NCBI RefSeq assembly: GCF_900116445.1
Contig: NZ_FPBH01000009.1
Location: 186,001-250,000, forward strand
Reading direction: 5' to 3'
DNA: 64,000 nt
Source: Paraburkholderia aspalathi
GTDB lineage: Bacteria; Pseudomonadota; Gammaproteobacteria; Burkholderiales; Burkholderiaceae
In this document: positions 45,115-54,625 of the stretch, one piece after another
How the letters are laid out: every line of letters begins with the position of its first letter
How positions within the stretch are numbered: the stretch's first letter is position 1
Program-made: the position numbers and the translations under genes
Notes under the pieces: model-generated
The model's input: the letters and a program-made list of their open reading frames with translations, nothing else
Told to the model about the DNA's origin: nothing
The model's database searches: none

Positions 45115-46557
45115 ATGAGCACTCCGCAAAGCACCACGCAAGCAACACCAGCATCGGTACCATCCGGCGGTCTGCGTGCCGGCACGCTAGGTTTTCCCGA
45201 GGTCATCGGCCAATCCATCGCGAACCTTTCACCAACTTTCACGCCATCGATCAACGTGACCGCGATCGCGGCGCTGGCCGGTGCGGGGACGTGGTTGATT
45301 TATGGTCTTTCGACGCTCGGGCTGCTGCTGGTGAGCATGAGCATCATCGCGCTCTCGAGCCGGATCGCCTCGGCCGGTTCGTTCTTTATCTATATCTCAC
45401 GCGCGCTTGGGCCGATGGCAGGTGGCATTGCCGGCTGGGGATTAATCGCGGCTTACGTGGGCACCGCAATGGGGGTTGGCGCCGCAGGCGTGGTGTTCGT
45501 GCAGAACGCTTTTACGGCTTGGGGTATCAATATCCCATCGTGGGCGGTCTACACGATCTTTGTCGGGCTCGCCTGGTTCTTCTCGGCACGTGACGTGAAG
45601 CTTTCCTCGCGCCTGTCGCTTGCCATCGAAGCCGCTTCGGTGGTGATCGTGGGCGGCGTGCTGATCTATGTGCTCGCACTGCATCCGGACCATATCATCG
45701 ACCATACGCAACTGGGGCTGCAGGGCGTGAGCGGTAAGGGCATGGCACAGGGCATGGTGCTCGGCATTTTCTCGTACGTGGGTTTCGAGAGTGCGGCCTC
45801 GCTCGGCCAGGAAACCAGGAATCCGCTGCGCGTCATTCCGCGCGCGGTGGTCTGGTGCGTGATCTTGTCGGGCCTGTTTTTCATGTTTGTGGCCTATTCG
45901 ATGACGATCGCCTACCACGACGACGCAGCCAAACTCGGTGGCGATTCGGCCGTGCTCAGCACCTTGCTCACGAGCGTCGGCGCCTCGCCGCTCGGTCCGG
46001 TGTTTTATCTGATTGCTTCGGTCAGCGCTTTCTCGTGCGTGCTTGCGTGCATCAACTCGTCCAGCCGCCTGCTGTATTCGATGGGCCGCTATCAATTCGT
46101 GCACCGCTCGATGGGCATGGTGCACCGCACGCACCAGACGCCGTACATTGCCGTTGCGTTTTCCTCCATCGTGACCTTTGTGGTGTGTATCGCGATGCTC
46201 GGCACGGGTCCGCTCAACACCTTCGGCTATACCAGTACGTTTGCGACGTTTGGCTTCCTGGTCGTGTATTTCCTGGTCGCCATCGCGGCACCGGTTTATC
46301 TGAAGAAGCAGGGCGAGCTCAAGACGAGCAACGTCGTGTGGGGTGTGCTCGGCGCACTGGCGATGGTCGGCGCGGTGATCGGCAGCGTGTATCCGGTGCC
46401 CGATTATCCGTATAACATCCTGCCGTATCTGTTCGTTGCGTATATGCTGGTTGGCGCGGTCTGGTTGTTGATGCTCAAGAAGCGCTCGCCGCAGGTGCTC
46501 GAGAAGATCGAGCACGATCTGGAAACAAGCGACGTGATGACCCACGGCAAAAAGTAA
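45115..46557 (+). CDS. APC-family amino acid/amine permease
   Basis: About 480 residues with 12 predicted membrane helices. ATG 45115 follows AGGAG. It resembles ethanolamine/amino-acid APC carriers (GFPEVIGQSIANLSPTF at the start, IFSYVGFESAASLGQETRNP in the middle). As part of the glnT/mgs operon it probably imports the amine or amino acid used by it. It touches the next gene without a gap. Confidence 0.88.
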   Translation: MSTPQSTTQATPASVPSGGLRAGTLGFPEVIGQSIANLSPTFTPSINVTAIAALAGAGTWLIYGLSTLGLLLVSMSIIALSSRIASAGSFFIYISRALGPMAGGIAGWGLIAAYVGTAMGVGAAGVVFVQNAFTAWGINIPSWAVYTIFVGLAWFFSARDVKLSSRLSLAIEAASVVIVGGVLIYVLALHPDHIIDHTQLGLQGVSGKGMAQGMVLGIFSYVGFESAASLGQETRNPLRVIPRAVVWCVILSGLFFMFVAYSMTIAYHDDAAKLGGDSAVLSTLLTSVGASPLGPVFYLIASVSAFSCVLACINSSSRLLYSMGRYQFVHRSMGMVHRTHQTPYIAVAFSSIVTFVVCIAMLGTGPLNTFGYTSTFATFGFLVVYFLVAIAAPVYLKKQGELKTSNVVWGVLGALAMVGAVIGSVYPVPDYPYNILPYLFVAYMLVGAVWLLMLKKRSPQVLEKIEHDLETSDVMTHGKK

Positions 46558-48375
46558 ATGAATGAACCCTTCTCCCAGGATAGCTTGCCCGCACCGAACA
46601 CCAGCCAGGTGCCAGACGATCCAGAGGGAAGGCCCACTAGCGGTCGCGGAATGGACGGCCAGGAAATCGATCTGCAATTGACGCCGGAGCGCGGCGAGTG
46701 CGCCGCGCTCGAGATCGGTTGCGTTTCTTTCCCTGCCCGCGCCCGCGGGCAGGATCACATCAACGAAGACTACGTCGGCGTGATGCTCGGCGATCTGGCG
46801 GAGCGCGCCGCGCGTGGCAGCGTGATCGCTCTTGCCGATGGCGTGAGCGGCAGCAAGGGCGGCCGGGTCGCGGCCGAACTCTCGGTGCGGACCTTTATCG
46901 ATGCCTATTACGGGCTCGCCGACACCTTGCAACCCGGCGTCGCCGCTGCGCGCGCGCTCGAGGCAATACACGGTTGGCTGCATCAGATCGGTCGCGTCGA
47001 CCCTGCGCTGAAGCAAATGTCCGCGTCCTTTGCGGCGCTGATCGTGCGCCGCGCTACCGCGTATCTGGTCGCGGCCGGCGATGTGCGGCTCTATCTGCTG
47101 CGCGATGGTCAACTGACCCAGCTCGGTGACGACGACGTGGTGCCGGTCGCCTTCGGTTCTTACGTGGCGCATGCGGTCGGCATGCTTCCAACGCTGGTGA
47201 CCCGCATCGAAACGCTTGAGCTGCACGAGGGCGACCGCCTGCTGATGTGCTCCGACGGACTCTATCGCCGCGTGCCGATGCGCGAGCTGCAGACGGTGCT
47301 GGCGGCGCGCGGCAGTGCGCTCGAAACGGCACGCCGGCTCAATGCGCTAGCGCTGACGCGCGGCTCGCAGGACGACGTGACGAGCGCGGTGCTCGATGTG
47401 GGCGGCCTGCCTTTGCTCGATGTCGGTTACCTTGAGCGGGTGGTCGGCACCTTGCCGATTCCGGCGGTGCCCGACGCAGGCGAGGTGGTCGACGGATATC
47501 TGCTCAAGAGCGTGTTGAGCGATGGCTTCTATTCGCGGATTTTCGCCGGCTACGATCTGGCCGATCCGAACACGCCGCTGGCGCTCAAGTTTCCCAAGCC
47601 GCGTGTCGAGCAGGACGAGAACGTGCGGCAGTCGATCGTGCGCGAGCGCTGGCTGGCCGGCAAGATCAGCGACGACGGCGTGCTCGCGCCGATGCCGATC
47701 GATGCCGATAGGCAAACCCGGCTCTATGTGGTAATGCCGCTCGGCTCGGGCGTCACGCTCGAAAAACTGCTGGCGGCGCCTCAGCCCATGGCGCTGCCCC
47801 GTGCGCTCAAGATCGCGCGACAGTTGGGCCATTCGATCGACGTGCTGAATCGCCGGAATATCTTCCATCGCGATATCAAACCCGAGAACGTGCTGGTGAT
47901 GTGGGGCGATAGCACACGCCTGCTTGATCTCGGCTTCGGTTATATGCCGGGCATGCAGTTGCCGGGTCCCGACGTCGCACCGGGCTCACCCGCTTATATG
48001 GCGCCTGAGTTGATGAAGGGCGCGCTGGGCGATGCGCGCTCCGAGGTGTTCGCGTTTGGCGTGACCCTCTACCGCCTGTTCAGCGGCGGCAAGCTGCCCT
48101 ACGGCTTCAATGGCCGTGTGCCGCTCTATCAGTACCGGCCGGACGCGCCGCTATGGCTCGACCTGGTGCTGGAGAAAGCGCTGCAACCCGATCCGGTGCG
48201 TAGGTATCAGGACGTGCTCGAAGTCTGCGCCGATCTCGAACGTTTTTCGAGCGGTCGGGACGCGATGGCGCCGATCCGGCGCAAGCCTTTGCTCGAGAGC
48301 GATCCGGTGCTGTTCTGGCAGGTGGTCGTGGTGCTGTTGCTGGCGTTGTTGCTGTGGTCGTTGATGCGGCATTGA
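46558..48375 (+). CDS. bifunctional PP2C phosphatase / Ser-Thr kinase with C-terminal membrane anchor
   Basis: 605 residues. Residues about 50-285 form a PP2C phosphatase (ALADGVSGSKGG with Asp94, CSDGL with Asp233, QDDVTSAV). Residues about 310-570 form a Hanks-type kinase: Lys344 (LALKFPKPR), HRDIKPEN (437-444), DLG for DFG (Asp457) and APE (482-484). A single helix (about 584-602) anchors it at the C-terminus. Having both activities in one chain suggests reversible phosphorylation of operon partners. No ribosome site is evident; its ATG abuts the permease stop, so coupling is likely. Confidence 0.88.
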   Translation: MNEPFSQDSLPAPNTSQVPDDPEGRPTSGRGMDGQEIDLQLTPERGECAALEIGCVSFPARARGQDHINEDYVGVMLGDLAERAARGSVIALADGVSGSKGGRVAAELSVRTFIDAYYGLADTLQPGVAAARALEAIHGWLHQIGRVDPALKQMSASFAALIVRRATAYLVAAGDVRLYLLRDGQLTQLGDDDVVPVAFGSYVAHAVGMLPTLVTRIETLELHEGDRLLMCSDGLYRRVPMRELQTVLAARGSALETARRLNALALTRGSQDDVTSAVLDVGGLPLLDVGYLERVVGTLPIPAVPDAGEVVDGYLLKSVLSDGFYSRIFAGYDLADPNTPLALKFPKPRVEQDENVRQSIVRERWLAGKISDDGVLAPMPIDADRQTRLYVVMPLGSGVTLEKLLAAPQPMALPRALKIARQLGHSIDVLNRRNIFHRDIKPENVLVMWGDSTRLLDLGFGYMPGMQLPGPDVAPGSPAYMAPELMKGALGDARSEVFAFGVTLYRLFSGGKLPYGFNGRVPLYQYRPDAPLWLDLVLEKALQPDPVRRYQDVLEVCADLERFSSGRDAMAPIRRKPLLESDPVLFWQVVVVLLLALLLWSLMRH

Positions 48376-48560
48376 GCGGGGCCGGCGACGCGGCCTCCGT
48401 AACAGATCACTTGATAAGGTATCCTGCCCGTAGAAAAATTGTCGACCGGCTGAGCTATTGTCGAATATTTGTCCCTGTAAACTAAGTCGCAATTCCGCCT
48501 TCTAAATCTGATACTTTCTGCTTTCGACCTAGCCGGCTTCATGACAAAGGATCTGCACAG

Positions 48561-49256
48561 ATGAGCTTCATCCACTTTATTGGCGGCGAGAAGGGCGGCG
48601 TCGGCAAATCGCTGGTCGCCCGCGTTTTGGCCCAGTACTTTATCGACGAGAATATTCAGTTGGTCGGCTTCGACACCGATAAATCACATGGCGCCTTGTT
48701 GCGCTTCTATGCCGATTTTGCCGCTCCAGCAGTACTCGATCAGCACGACAGCCTGGATCCCATTATCGAACAGGCACTCGAAGATCCGCAGCGGCGTGTT
48801 CTGGTCGATCTTGCCGCGCAAACGCAGCAGTCCCTCGGACAATGGCTGGACGACGCGGACGTCATCGGTCTTGCCGAAGAGCACGGTCTAACGCTGACCT
48901 GGTGGCACGTCATGGACGCAGGCCGCGATTCGGTCGATCTGCTGCGGCAGTGGCTCGACCAGTTTGGTGGACGGATCAAGCTGGTGATCGTATTGAACGA
49001 ACTTCGCGGTGACCGCTTCGAGATTCTGGAGGCATCCGGTGAACTCGCGCGTGCCGAAGCGCTCGGCGCGAGCGTGATCACGCTGCGCCGTCTGCCCGAC
49101 GCGACGATGCAGAAGATCGATCGGCAAAGCGCAAGCTTCTGGGCAGCCATCAATCATCCCGACCGCGCCGCCGCCGGCCTGGGCATGCTCGAGCGGCAAC
49201 GCGTCAAGGTGTGGCTGCATCGCGCTTATGGTGAATTGGCCAAGCTCGCCTTATAG
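48561..49256 (+). CDS. ParA/MinD-like P-loop ATPase
   Basis: 231 residues with a deviant Walker A GGEKGGVGKS (8-17), the switch region GFDTDKSHG and Walker B VLVDLAAQT. It resembles mobilisation/partition-type ATPases but no partner ParB, replication or conjugation gene is near. Possibly a stand-alone positioning ATPase. The 185-base gap to the kinase gene suggests its own promoter. Confidence 0.8.
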   Translation: MSFIHFIGGEKGGVGKSLVARVLAQYFIDENIQLVGFDTDKSHGALLRFYADFAAPAVLDQHDSLDPIIEQALEDPQRRVLVDLAAQTQQSLGQWLDDADVIGLAEEHGLTLTWWHVMDAGRDSVDLLRQWLDQFGGRIKLVIVLNELRGDRFEILEASGELARAEALGASVITLRRLPDATMQKIDRQSASFWAAINHPDRAAAGLGMLERQRVKVWLHRAYGELAKLAL

Positions 49257-49273
49257 CTGCGTATCGGCCGGCC

Positions 49274-50227
49274 TCACGCCGCGGTCAGGATGTCCGGTAA
49301 CTGATCCACCCGCGGCTCGACCAGCTCGGAGCTGATGAAAGCCCAAAGCTGTTCGGCCGCTTTGCCACGCTCCTTCACCGGGCGGTACAGGCGTATCTCC
49401 AGCTCAGTCGCCCAAGTGTCCGAGCCTGCGCGAACCAGATTACCTTCGCTTAACTCTTTGGTGATACAGCTCTCCGGCAGCCAGCCGATTCCGTGGCCGG
49501 CTACCACCATGCCTTTTAACGCTTCCGACATGTGGGTCTCAAAGCAGCGGAACAGCGAGTACGGTTGCGTCGCGTTCATCAACAGCATTTCGACAACGTT
49601 GCCAAGGAATGCACCGGATGAATAGGCGAGCAGGGGCAGCGGCCTGCTGCTCTTGCCAGGGAGTTCGAAGAGAGGCTTGCCGTCGCTGCCTGCTGCCGAG
49701 ACCGGCACGATGCGCTCGACACCCAATGTAAGGAATGGAAAGTGATTCGGATCGAGAGCGATCGGCAATTGCGGGTGGTGATAGCCGATTAGCAGGTCGC
49801 AGTCGCCTGCCACGAGGTGTTGCACACCCTCGGGCACGTTGACGGCCTGAACCCGGGCCATGATGTGGCCGAACTCGCTGGTCAGGCGCTTGAGCCAGTC
49901 GGGAAAAAGCGTAAAGACAAGGGTATGGGCAACCGCGAAATGAACCACATGGTCGTTTTCGGCGAACTGTTCATACCCGCCTACCAGGTTGCGCGCCGCA
50001 TGCATGCTGCGCAGGATGTCCGCCGCAAGACTGCGAAACATCCGGCCGGCGGGCGTGAGGGTGATCGGGTTGACGCTGCGATCGACGAGCTTCGTGCCCA
50101 TCCACGTTTCGAGCGCCACGATCCGTCTACTGAAAGCTGACTGGGTGAGATTCCGGCTGCGCGCCGACCGGGAGAAACTCTTCGTATCCGAAAGGCTAAG
50201 AAAGTCTTCCAACCACTTTGCTTCCAT
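49274..50227 (-). CDS. LysR-family regulator, HypT (YjiE)-like
   Basis: 317 residues from ATG 50227 (MEAKWLEDFLSL). The start and layout match the E. coli HypT (YjiE) pattern M-E-[AT]-KWL-x-DFL-x-L, then SQAAxSRNxxQxAFSRRIxALE-like residues. HypT responds to hypochlorite, but the oxidised Met residues cannot be verified here. Divergent from ansP and may control it. Confidence 0.85.
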   Translation of the reverse strand: MEAKWLEDFLSLSDTKSFSRSARSRNLTQSAFSRRIVALETWMGTKLVDRSVNPITLTPAGRMFRSLAADILRSMHAARNLVGGYEQFAENDHVVHFAVAHTLVFTLFPDWLKRLTSEFGHIMARVQAVNVPEGVQHLVAGDCDLLIGYHHPQLPIALDPNHFPFLTLGVERIVPVSAAGSDGKPLFELPGKSSRPLPLLAYSSGAFLGNVVEMLLMNATQPYSLFRCFETHMSEALKGMVVAGHGIGWLPESCITKELSEGNLVRAGSDTWATELEIRLYRPVKERGKAAEQLWAFISSELVEPRVDQLPDILTAA

Positions 50228-50569
50228 ATTGATCACTTGTGTTGGGTCAATCGACAACCGCGCCTGTGCGACGCGGCAACGCTAGCCTACCGTTCCTCAT
50301 TGCAAGAATACCGATGTTTTTTTTCGATAGGTGTTAGTCGAAATATGCATGAGCGTTGCCGCCATAAATTGGGCTACATACCTTTTGTCTGCCTGCCCTC
50401 GGTGACCTGATACAAACTGCCCTTGGTCCGGCGCGAAAAACGAACGATCGTTCTGAAATGTCAGTTGTTGATTTGTAGCCTAATCGATGCGCCATCGCGC
50501 ATACATCCTTCCGTATATGTTCCCGGGATTGCGAAGTCAAGTGCCCGCGTTAAAAGGATCGAACTGATT
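50228..50569. other. intergenic region between divergent LysR and ansP
   Basis: About 340 bases. It should hold both promoters. A T-run occurs near 50315. No clear operator was picked out. Confidence 0.4.
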
Positions 50570-52066
50570 ATGTCCACATTGCACAACCAGAATTCCCCGG
50601 CATCCCCTGGCGACGTAGATAAGAAAAGCTGGCTGGAGTCGCACGAAGCGGGATATCACAAAACGTTGGGTAATCGTCAGGTTCAGATGATTGCCATTGG
50701 CGGCGCGATCGGCACGGGCCTCTTTCTCGGCGCGGGCGCGCGTCTGCAAATAGCGGGTCCTTCGCTTGCCGTCGTCTATCTGGTCTGTGGCGTCTTCTCG
50801 TTTCTGATCCTGCGCGCGCTGGGTGAGTTGGTGATGCATCGGCCGAGCAGCGGCAGCTTCGTGTCGTACGCCCGGGAGTTTCTCGGTGAAAAAGCCTCGT
50901 ATGTCGCCGGCTGGATGTACTTCCTGAACTGGGCGATGACCGGCATCGTTGACATCACTGCCGTCGCGCTGTACATGCATTACTGGGCGGCGTTCTCGTC
51001 CGTGCCGCAATGGATCTTCGCACTGATTGCGTTGTGCATCGTCGCGGCGATGAACCTGATCGGCGTGAAATGGTTTGCCGAAATGGAGTTCTGGTTCGCG
51101 CTCATCAAGGTTGCCGCGATCTCGCTGTTCCTCGTAATCGGCTCGATCATTCTGGGTACCGGGACGCATGTCGGCGGGCACACCACGGGCGTGCATCTGA
51201 TCAGCGAGAACGGTGGACTGTTTCCGCATGGGTTGCTGCCTGCGCTGGTGCTCGTGCAAGGCGTGGTGTTCGCGTTCGCCGGTGTCGAGCTGGTCGGCAC
51301 GGCGGCGGGCGAATGCAAGGACGCGCGCAAGGTGCTGCCGCGCGCCATCAACAGCGTGATCTGGCGTATCGCCGTGTTCTATGTGGGCGCTGTTGTATTG
51401 CTGGTTTGTCTGTTGCCTTGGAGTGCCTACAAGGCGGGGCAGAGCCCGTTCGTCACGTTTTTCGCCGCGCTCGGCGTGCCGGGTGTCGGCTCGGTCATGA
51501 ATGTCGTCGTGCTCTCGGCGGCGCTGTCGAGCCTGAACTCGGGGCTGTATTCGACCGGGCGGGTGTTGCGTGCACTGTCGATGGGCGGGTCCGCGCCGCA
51601 TTTTCTGTCCCGCATGAGCTCGCAGTCGGTGCCGTACGCCGGCATTCTGGTCACGGTCGCGATTTACATCGTGGGTGTCGTGCTGAACTATTTCGTGCCG
51701 TCGAGTGTATTTGAAATCGTGCTTAACGTGGCGTCGCTTGGTATTCTCAGCACCTGGGGGTTCATCGTGGTTTGCCAGATGAAGTTCCGTCAGGCGGTGG
51801 CGCGTGGTGAGGCTGAGCCGGTGACGTTCAGAATGCCCGGCGCGCCGGTGACGTCCTGGCTGACGCTGGCGTTTCTGGTGGGGGTGCTGGTATTGATGGC
51901 ATTCGACTATCCGAACGGCACGTGGACCGTTGCTGCGATTCCGGTCGTGGCCCTGATCCTGGTTGCCGGCTGGTACGGGGTGCGCCGCCGCGCGCATGCG
52001 ATGATGAAGCCGACGATCCCGTCGGTCACCCTGACTCAGAGCGTGCTCGAGGACAACGCGGGCTAA
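50570..52066 (+). CDS. ansP: L-asparagine / amino acid permease AnsP
   Basis: 498 residues, 12 helices of the APC superfamily. It matches E. coli AnsP almost word for word in key parts (GYHKTLGNRQVQMIAIGGAI, SSGSFVSYAREFLGEKA, GVKWFAEMEFWFALIKV, NSVIWRI). Start ATG 50570, preceded by AAGGATCG. It imports asparagine or related amino acids with protons. Confidence 0.92.
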   Translation: MSTLHNQNSPASPGDVDKKSWLESHEAGYHKTLGNRQVQMIAIGGAIGTGLFLGAGARLQIAGPSLAVVYLVCGVFSFLILRALGELVMHRPSSGSFVSYAREFLGEKASYVAGWMYFLNWAMTGIVDITAVALYMHYWAAFSSVPQWIFALIALCIVAAMNLIGVKWFAEMEFWFALIKVAAISLFLVIGSIILGTGTHVGGHTTGVHLISENGGLFPHGLLPALVLVQGVVFAFAGVELVGTAAGECKDARKVLPRAINSVIWRIAVFYVGAVVLLVCLLPWSAYKAGQSPFVTFFAALGVPGVGSVMNVVVLSAALSSLNSGLYSTGRVLRALSMGGSAPHFLSRMSSQSVPYAGILVTVAIYIVGVVLNYFVPSSVFEIVLNVASLGILSTWGFIVVCQMKFRQAVARGEAEPVTFRMPGAPVTSWLTLAFLVGVLVLMAFDYPNGTWTVAAIPVVALILVAGWYGVRRRAHAMMKPTIPSVTLTQSVLEDNAG

Positions 52067-52165
52067 TGCTGGCTGGTGCGGGCTGATGCGGCGCGCAGCT
52101 CCTCCCTATTGCATCGACAACAACAGTAACGACAGCAACAACCGCAATAACGACGGAGAACCGAA

Positions 52166-53581
52166 GTGAAGCCATTCGATGAGATGCTGACGTCCGCTGA
52201 CGGGGTCCGCGCGCCTTATGAACTGCTCAAGCAATGGCTCGATACGCAGCATCCTGCGAATCTCGCGCAGAAGGCCGATGACGCGGAAAGCGTGTTCCGC
52301 AAGACGGGCATTACGTTTGCCGTGTACGGCGAAGAAGAGGCGGCCGAGCGTCTGATTCCGTTCGACATCATCCCGCGCATCATTTCCAGTCAGGAATGGA
52401 CACGTCTTTCACAAGGCATCGAACAGCGCGTGATCGCCCTCAACGCCTTTCTCGACGATATCTATCATCGTCAGGAGATCGTGCGCGCCGGGCGTATCCC
52501 GAAGGAACTGATTGCCCAGAACGAGGCCTTTCTGCCGGAGATGATCGGCTTCCGGCCGCCGGGCAACGTCTACACGCACATCATCGGCGTGGACATCGTG
52601 CGCACGGCCGAAAACCAGTTCTACGTGCTGGAAGACAATGCGCGTACACCCTCCGGTGTCTCCTACATGCTGGAGAACCGCGAGACGATGATGCAGCTTT
52701 TCCCCGAGCTGTTTCAGCAGGTCAAGGTGCGGCCGGTCGAAGCCTATCCCCAGCTGCTGCGCGAGTCGCTTGCCGCTGTATGTCCGCCCGGCGGCAATCA
52801 GGACAATCCGACCATCGCGGTGCTGACGCCCGGCATCCACAACTCCGCGTACTACGAGCATGCGTTCCTCGCCGACCAGATGGGGGTTCATCTGGTCGAG
52901 GGCAGCGATCTGCAGGTCGTGGACGGCCGCGTGGCCATGCGCACAACTGAAGGATTCCGCGCCATCGACGTTCTGTATCGCCGGCTCGATGACGCCTATC
53001 TCGATCCGCTGACTTTCCGGCCCGATTCCGTGCTTGGCGTCGCCGGCATCATGGACGTCTACCGCGCGGGCAACATCACGATCGCCAACGCACCGGGCAC
53101 CGGCATCGCCGACGACAAGGCGATCTATTCCTATATGCCGGAAATCGTCGAGTTCTACACGGGCCGCAAATCGATCCTCGAGAACGTGCCGACCTGGCGC
53201 TGTTCCGAGCCGGGCAGCCTGAAATACGTGCTGGAGCATCTCGAGGAACTGGTGGTGAAGGAAGTCCACGGGTCGGGTGGTTACGGCATGCTCGTCGGGC
53301 CCGCGGCGTCGAAGAAGGAACGGGAAGATTTCGCAGCCAAGCTCAAAACCCGTCCGAACAACTACATCGCGCAACCAACGCTCGCGTTGTCGACCACACC
53401 GATCCTGACCGAAAAGGGTCTCGCGCCGCGCCACGTGGATCTGCGGCCCTTTGTGCTGGTGTCGGACCGCATTCGCATCACGCCGGGCGGTCTGACGCGC
53501 GTCGCCTTGAAAGAAGGCTCGCTGGTGGTCAATTCGAGCCAGGGCGGCGGCACCAAGGACACTTGGGTATTGGCTGACTGA
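52166..53581 (+). CDS. circularly permuted ATP-grasp protein (DUF404/DUF407)
   Basis: 471 residues from a GTG start (52166) with CGGAGAA upstream. The CP_ATPgrasp_2 pattern is visible: GVDIVRTAENQFYVLEDN, ENRETMMQLFP, ILTEKGLAPRHVDLRPF and VNSSQGGGTKDTWV. Such enzymes are predicted amide or peptide ligases. The next two genes (alpha-E and transglutaminase) belong to the same widely conserved but poorly characterised operon. Its substrate is unknown. Confidence 0.9.
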   Translation: MKPFDEMLTSADGVRAPYELLKQWLDTQHPANLAQKADDAESVFRKTGITFAVYGEEEAAERLIPFDIIPRIISSQEWTRLSQGIEQRVIALNAFLDDIYHRQEIVRAGRIPKELIAQNEAFLPEMIGFRPPGNVYTHIIGVDIVRTAENQFYVLEDNARTPSGVSYMLENRETMMQLFPELFQQVKVRPVEAYPQLLRESLAAVCPPGGNQDNPTIAVLTPGIHNSAYYEHAFLADQMGVHLVEGSDLQVVDGRVAMRTTEGFRAIDVLYRRLDDAYLDPLTFRPDSVLGVAGIMDVYRAGNITIANAPGTGIADDKAIYSYMPEIVEFYTGRKSILENVPTWRCSEPGSLKYVLEHLEELVVKEVHGSGGYGMLVGPAASKKEREDFAAKLKTRPNNYIAQPTLALSTTPILTEKGLAPRHVDLRPFVLVSDRIRITPGGLTRVALKEGSLVVNSSQGGGTKDTWVLAD

Positions 53582-53675
53582 GGGCCGACTGACGGCCGGT
53601 GGCGAGCCTCGCAGAACGCCAGCCTGATACAGAGCTGGCACACGGAAAAGAACAGACACTGGAATTGGACAGCAC

Positions 53676-54617
53676 ATGCTTCTCGGACGCACAGCAAGCG
53701 GACTCTACTGGATGCACCGCTATATCGAACGCGCGGAAAACATCGCACGGATAGTCGACGCCGGGCTGCGCATGGCGCTGACCCGAACGTCCGATGCTCA
53801 AGCAACCTGGTCGTCCGTGGTGGTGACCTCCGGCACGGAAGAGGGTTTCCGGGAGAAACACGACGCCTATACCGCCGCCACCGTTTCCGACTATCTGCTG
53901 CGCGACGGCCACAATCCGTCGAGCGTCCTGTCGTGCATCGAAGCGGCGCGCTCGAATGCCCGCATGGTGCGCACGGCGCTCACCCGCGAAGCGTGGGAGA
54001 GCGTGAACGAAGCGTGGATGGTGGTCAGGCGTGTGCTGGCAACGCCGGTGGCGGCGAGCGAGCTGCCGGTCGTCCTCGATCAGATCAAGCGCCAGACCGC
54101 GCTGATTCGCGGCACTTTCCACGGCACGATGCTCAGAAACGAGATTTTCGATTTCGCCCGCATCGGCACGTTTATCGAACGCGCTGACAACACCGCGCGC
54201 ATTCTCGACGTCAAATACCACCTGTTGCTGCCCGCGGTGTCCTATGTGGGCACGACGCTCGACAACTACCAGTGGGAATCGATCCTGCGCTCGGTCGACG
54301 CGCATCGATCCTACCGCTGGGTCTACGACGTCCAATACAAGCCGACCAATATCGCCGACTATCTGATCCTCAACGGCCGCATGCCGCGCTCGCTGAACTT
54401 CTGCTACCTGAACATCGTCGAGAACCTCGCGTATCTGGCGCACGACTATGGCTTCACCCACGCCTGCCATAAGACCGCCGACATTACGCTCGCCACGCTC
54501 CGGGACAATACGGTCAAGCAGATCTTTGCGCAGGGCCTGCACGAGTTTCTCGAGGGCTTCATCGGGCAGAACAACCGGCTTGGTTTTGAAATCGCCGAAA
54601 CCTACAACTTCGATTGA
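53676..54617 (+). CDS. alpha-E domain protein (DUF403)
   Basis: 313 residues, an all-helical protein with the alpha-E start MLLGRTASGLYWMHRYIERAE, RADNTARILDVKYH in the middle and the C-terminal LEGFIGQNNRLG. Always found with the ATP-grasp and transglutaminase genes, it is thought to work as their partner. Function is not established. Confidence 0.9.
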   Translation: MLLGRTASGLYWMHRYIERAENIARIVDAGLRMALTRTSDAQATWSSVVVTSGTEEGFREKHDAYTAATVSDYLLRDGHNPSSVLSCIEAARSNARMVRTALTREAWESVNEAWMVVRRVLATPVAASELPVVLDQIKRQTALIRGTFHGTMLRNEIFDFARIGTFIERADNTARILDVKYHLLLPAVSYVGTTLDNYQWESILRSVDAHRSYRWVYDVQYKPTNIADYLILNGRMPRSLNFCYLNIVENLAYLAHDYGFTHACHKTADITLATLRDNTVKQIFAQGLHEFLEGFIGQNNRLGFEIAETYNFD

Positions 54618-54625
54618 GACCGGCC

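Noticed and set aside
45442..47226. 594-codon open frame antisense to the permease and PP2C-kinase genes
   Set aside because: It spans the ends of two unrelated genes and has His/Arg/Gln-rich low-information sequence. It is a by-product of codon usage.
50537..51997. 486-codon open frame antisense to ansP
   Set aside because: The plus strand is an almost exact AnsP. The antisense product is Arg/His-rich with no recognisable domain.
52100..52160. CAA/AAC-rich tract before the ATP-grasp gene as a repeat element
   Set aside because: Imperfect, short and without regular unit; probably just an unstructured leader.
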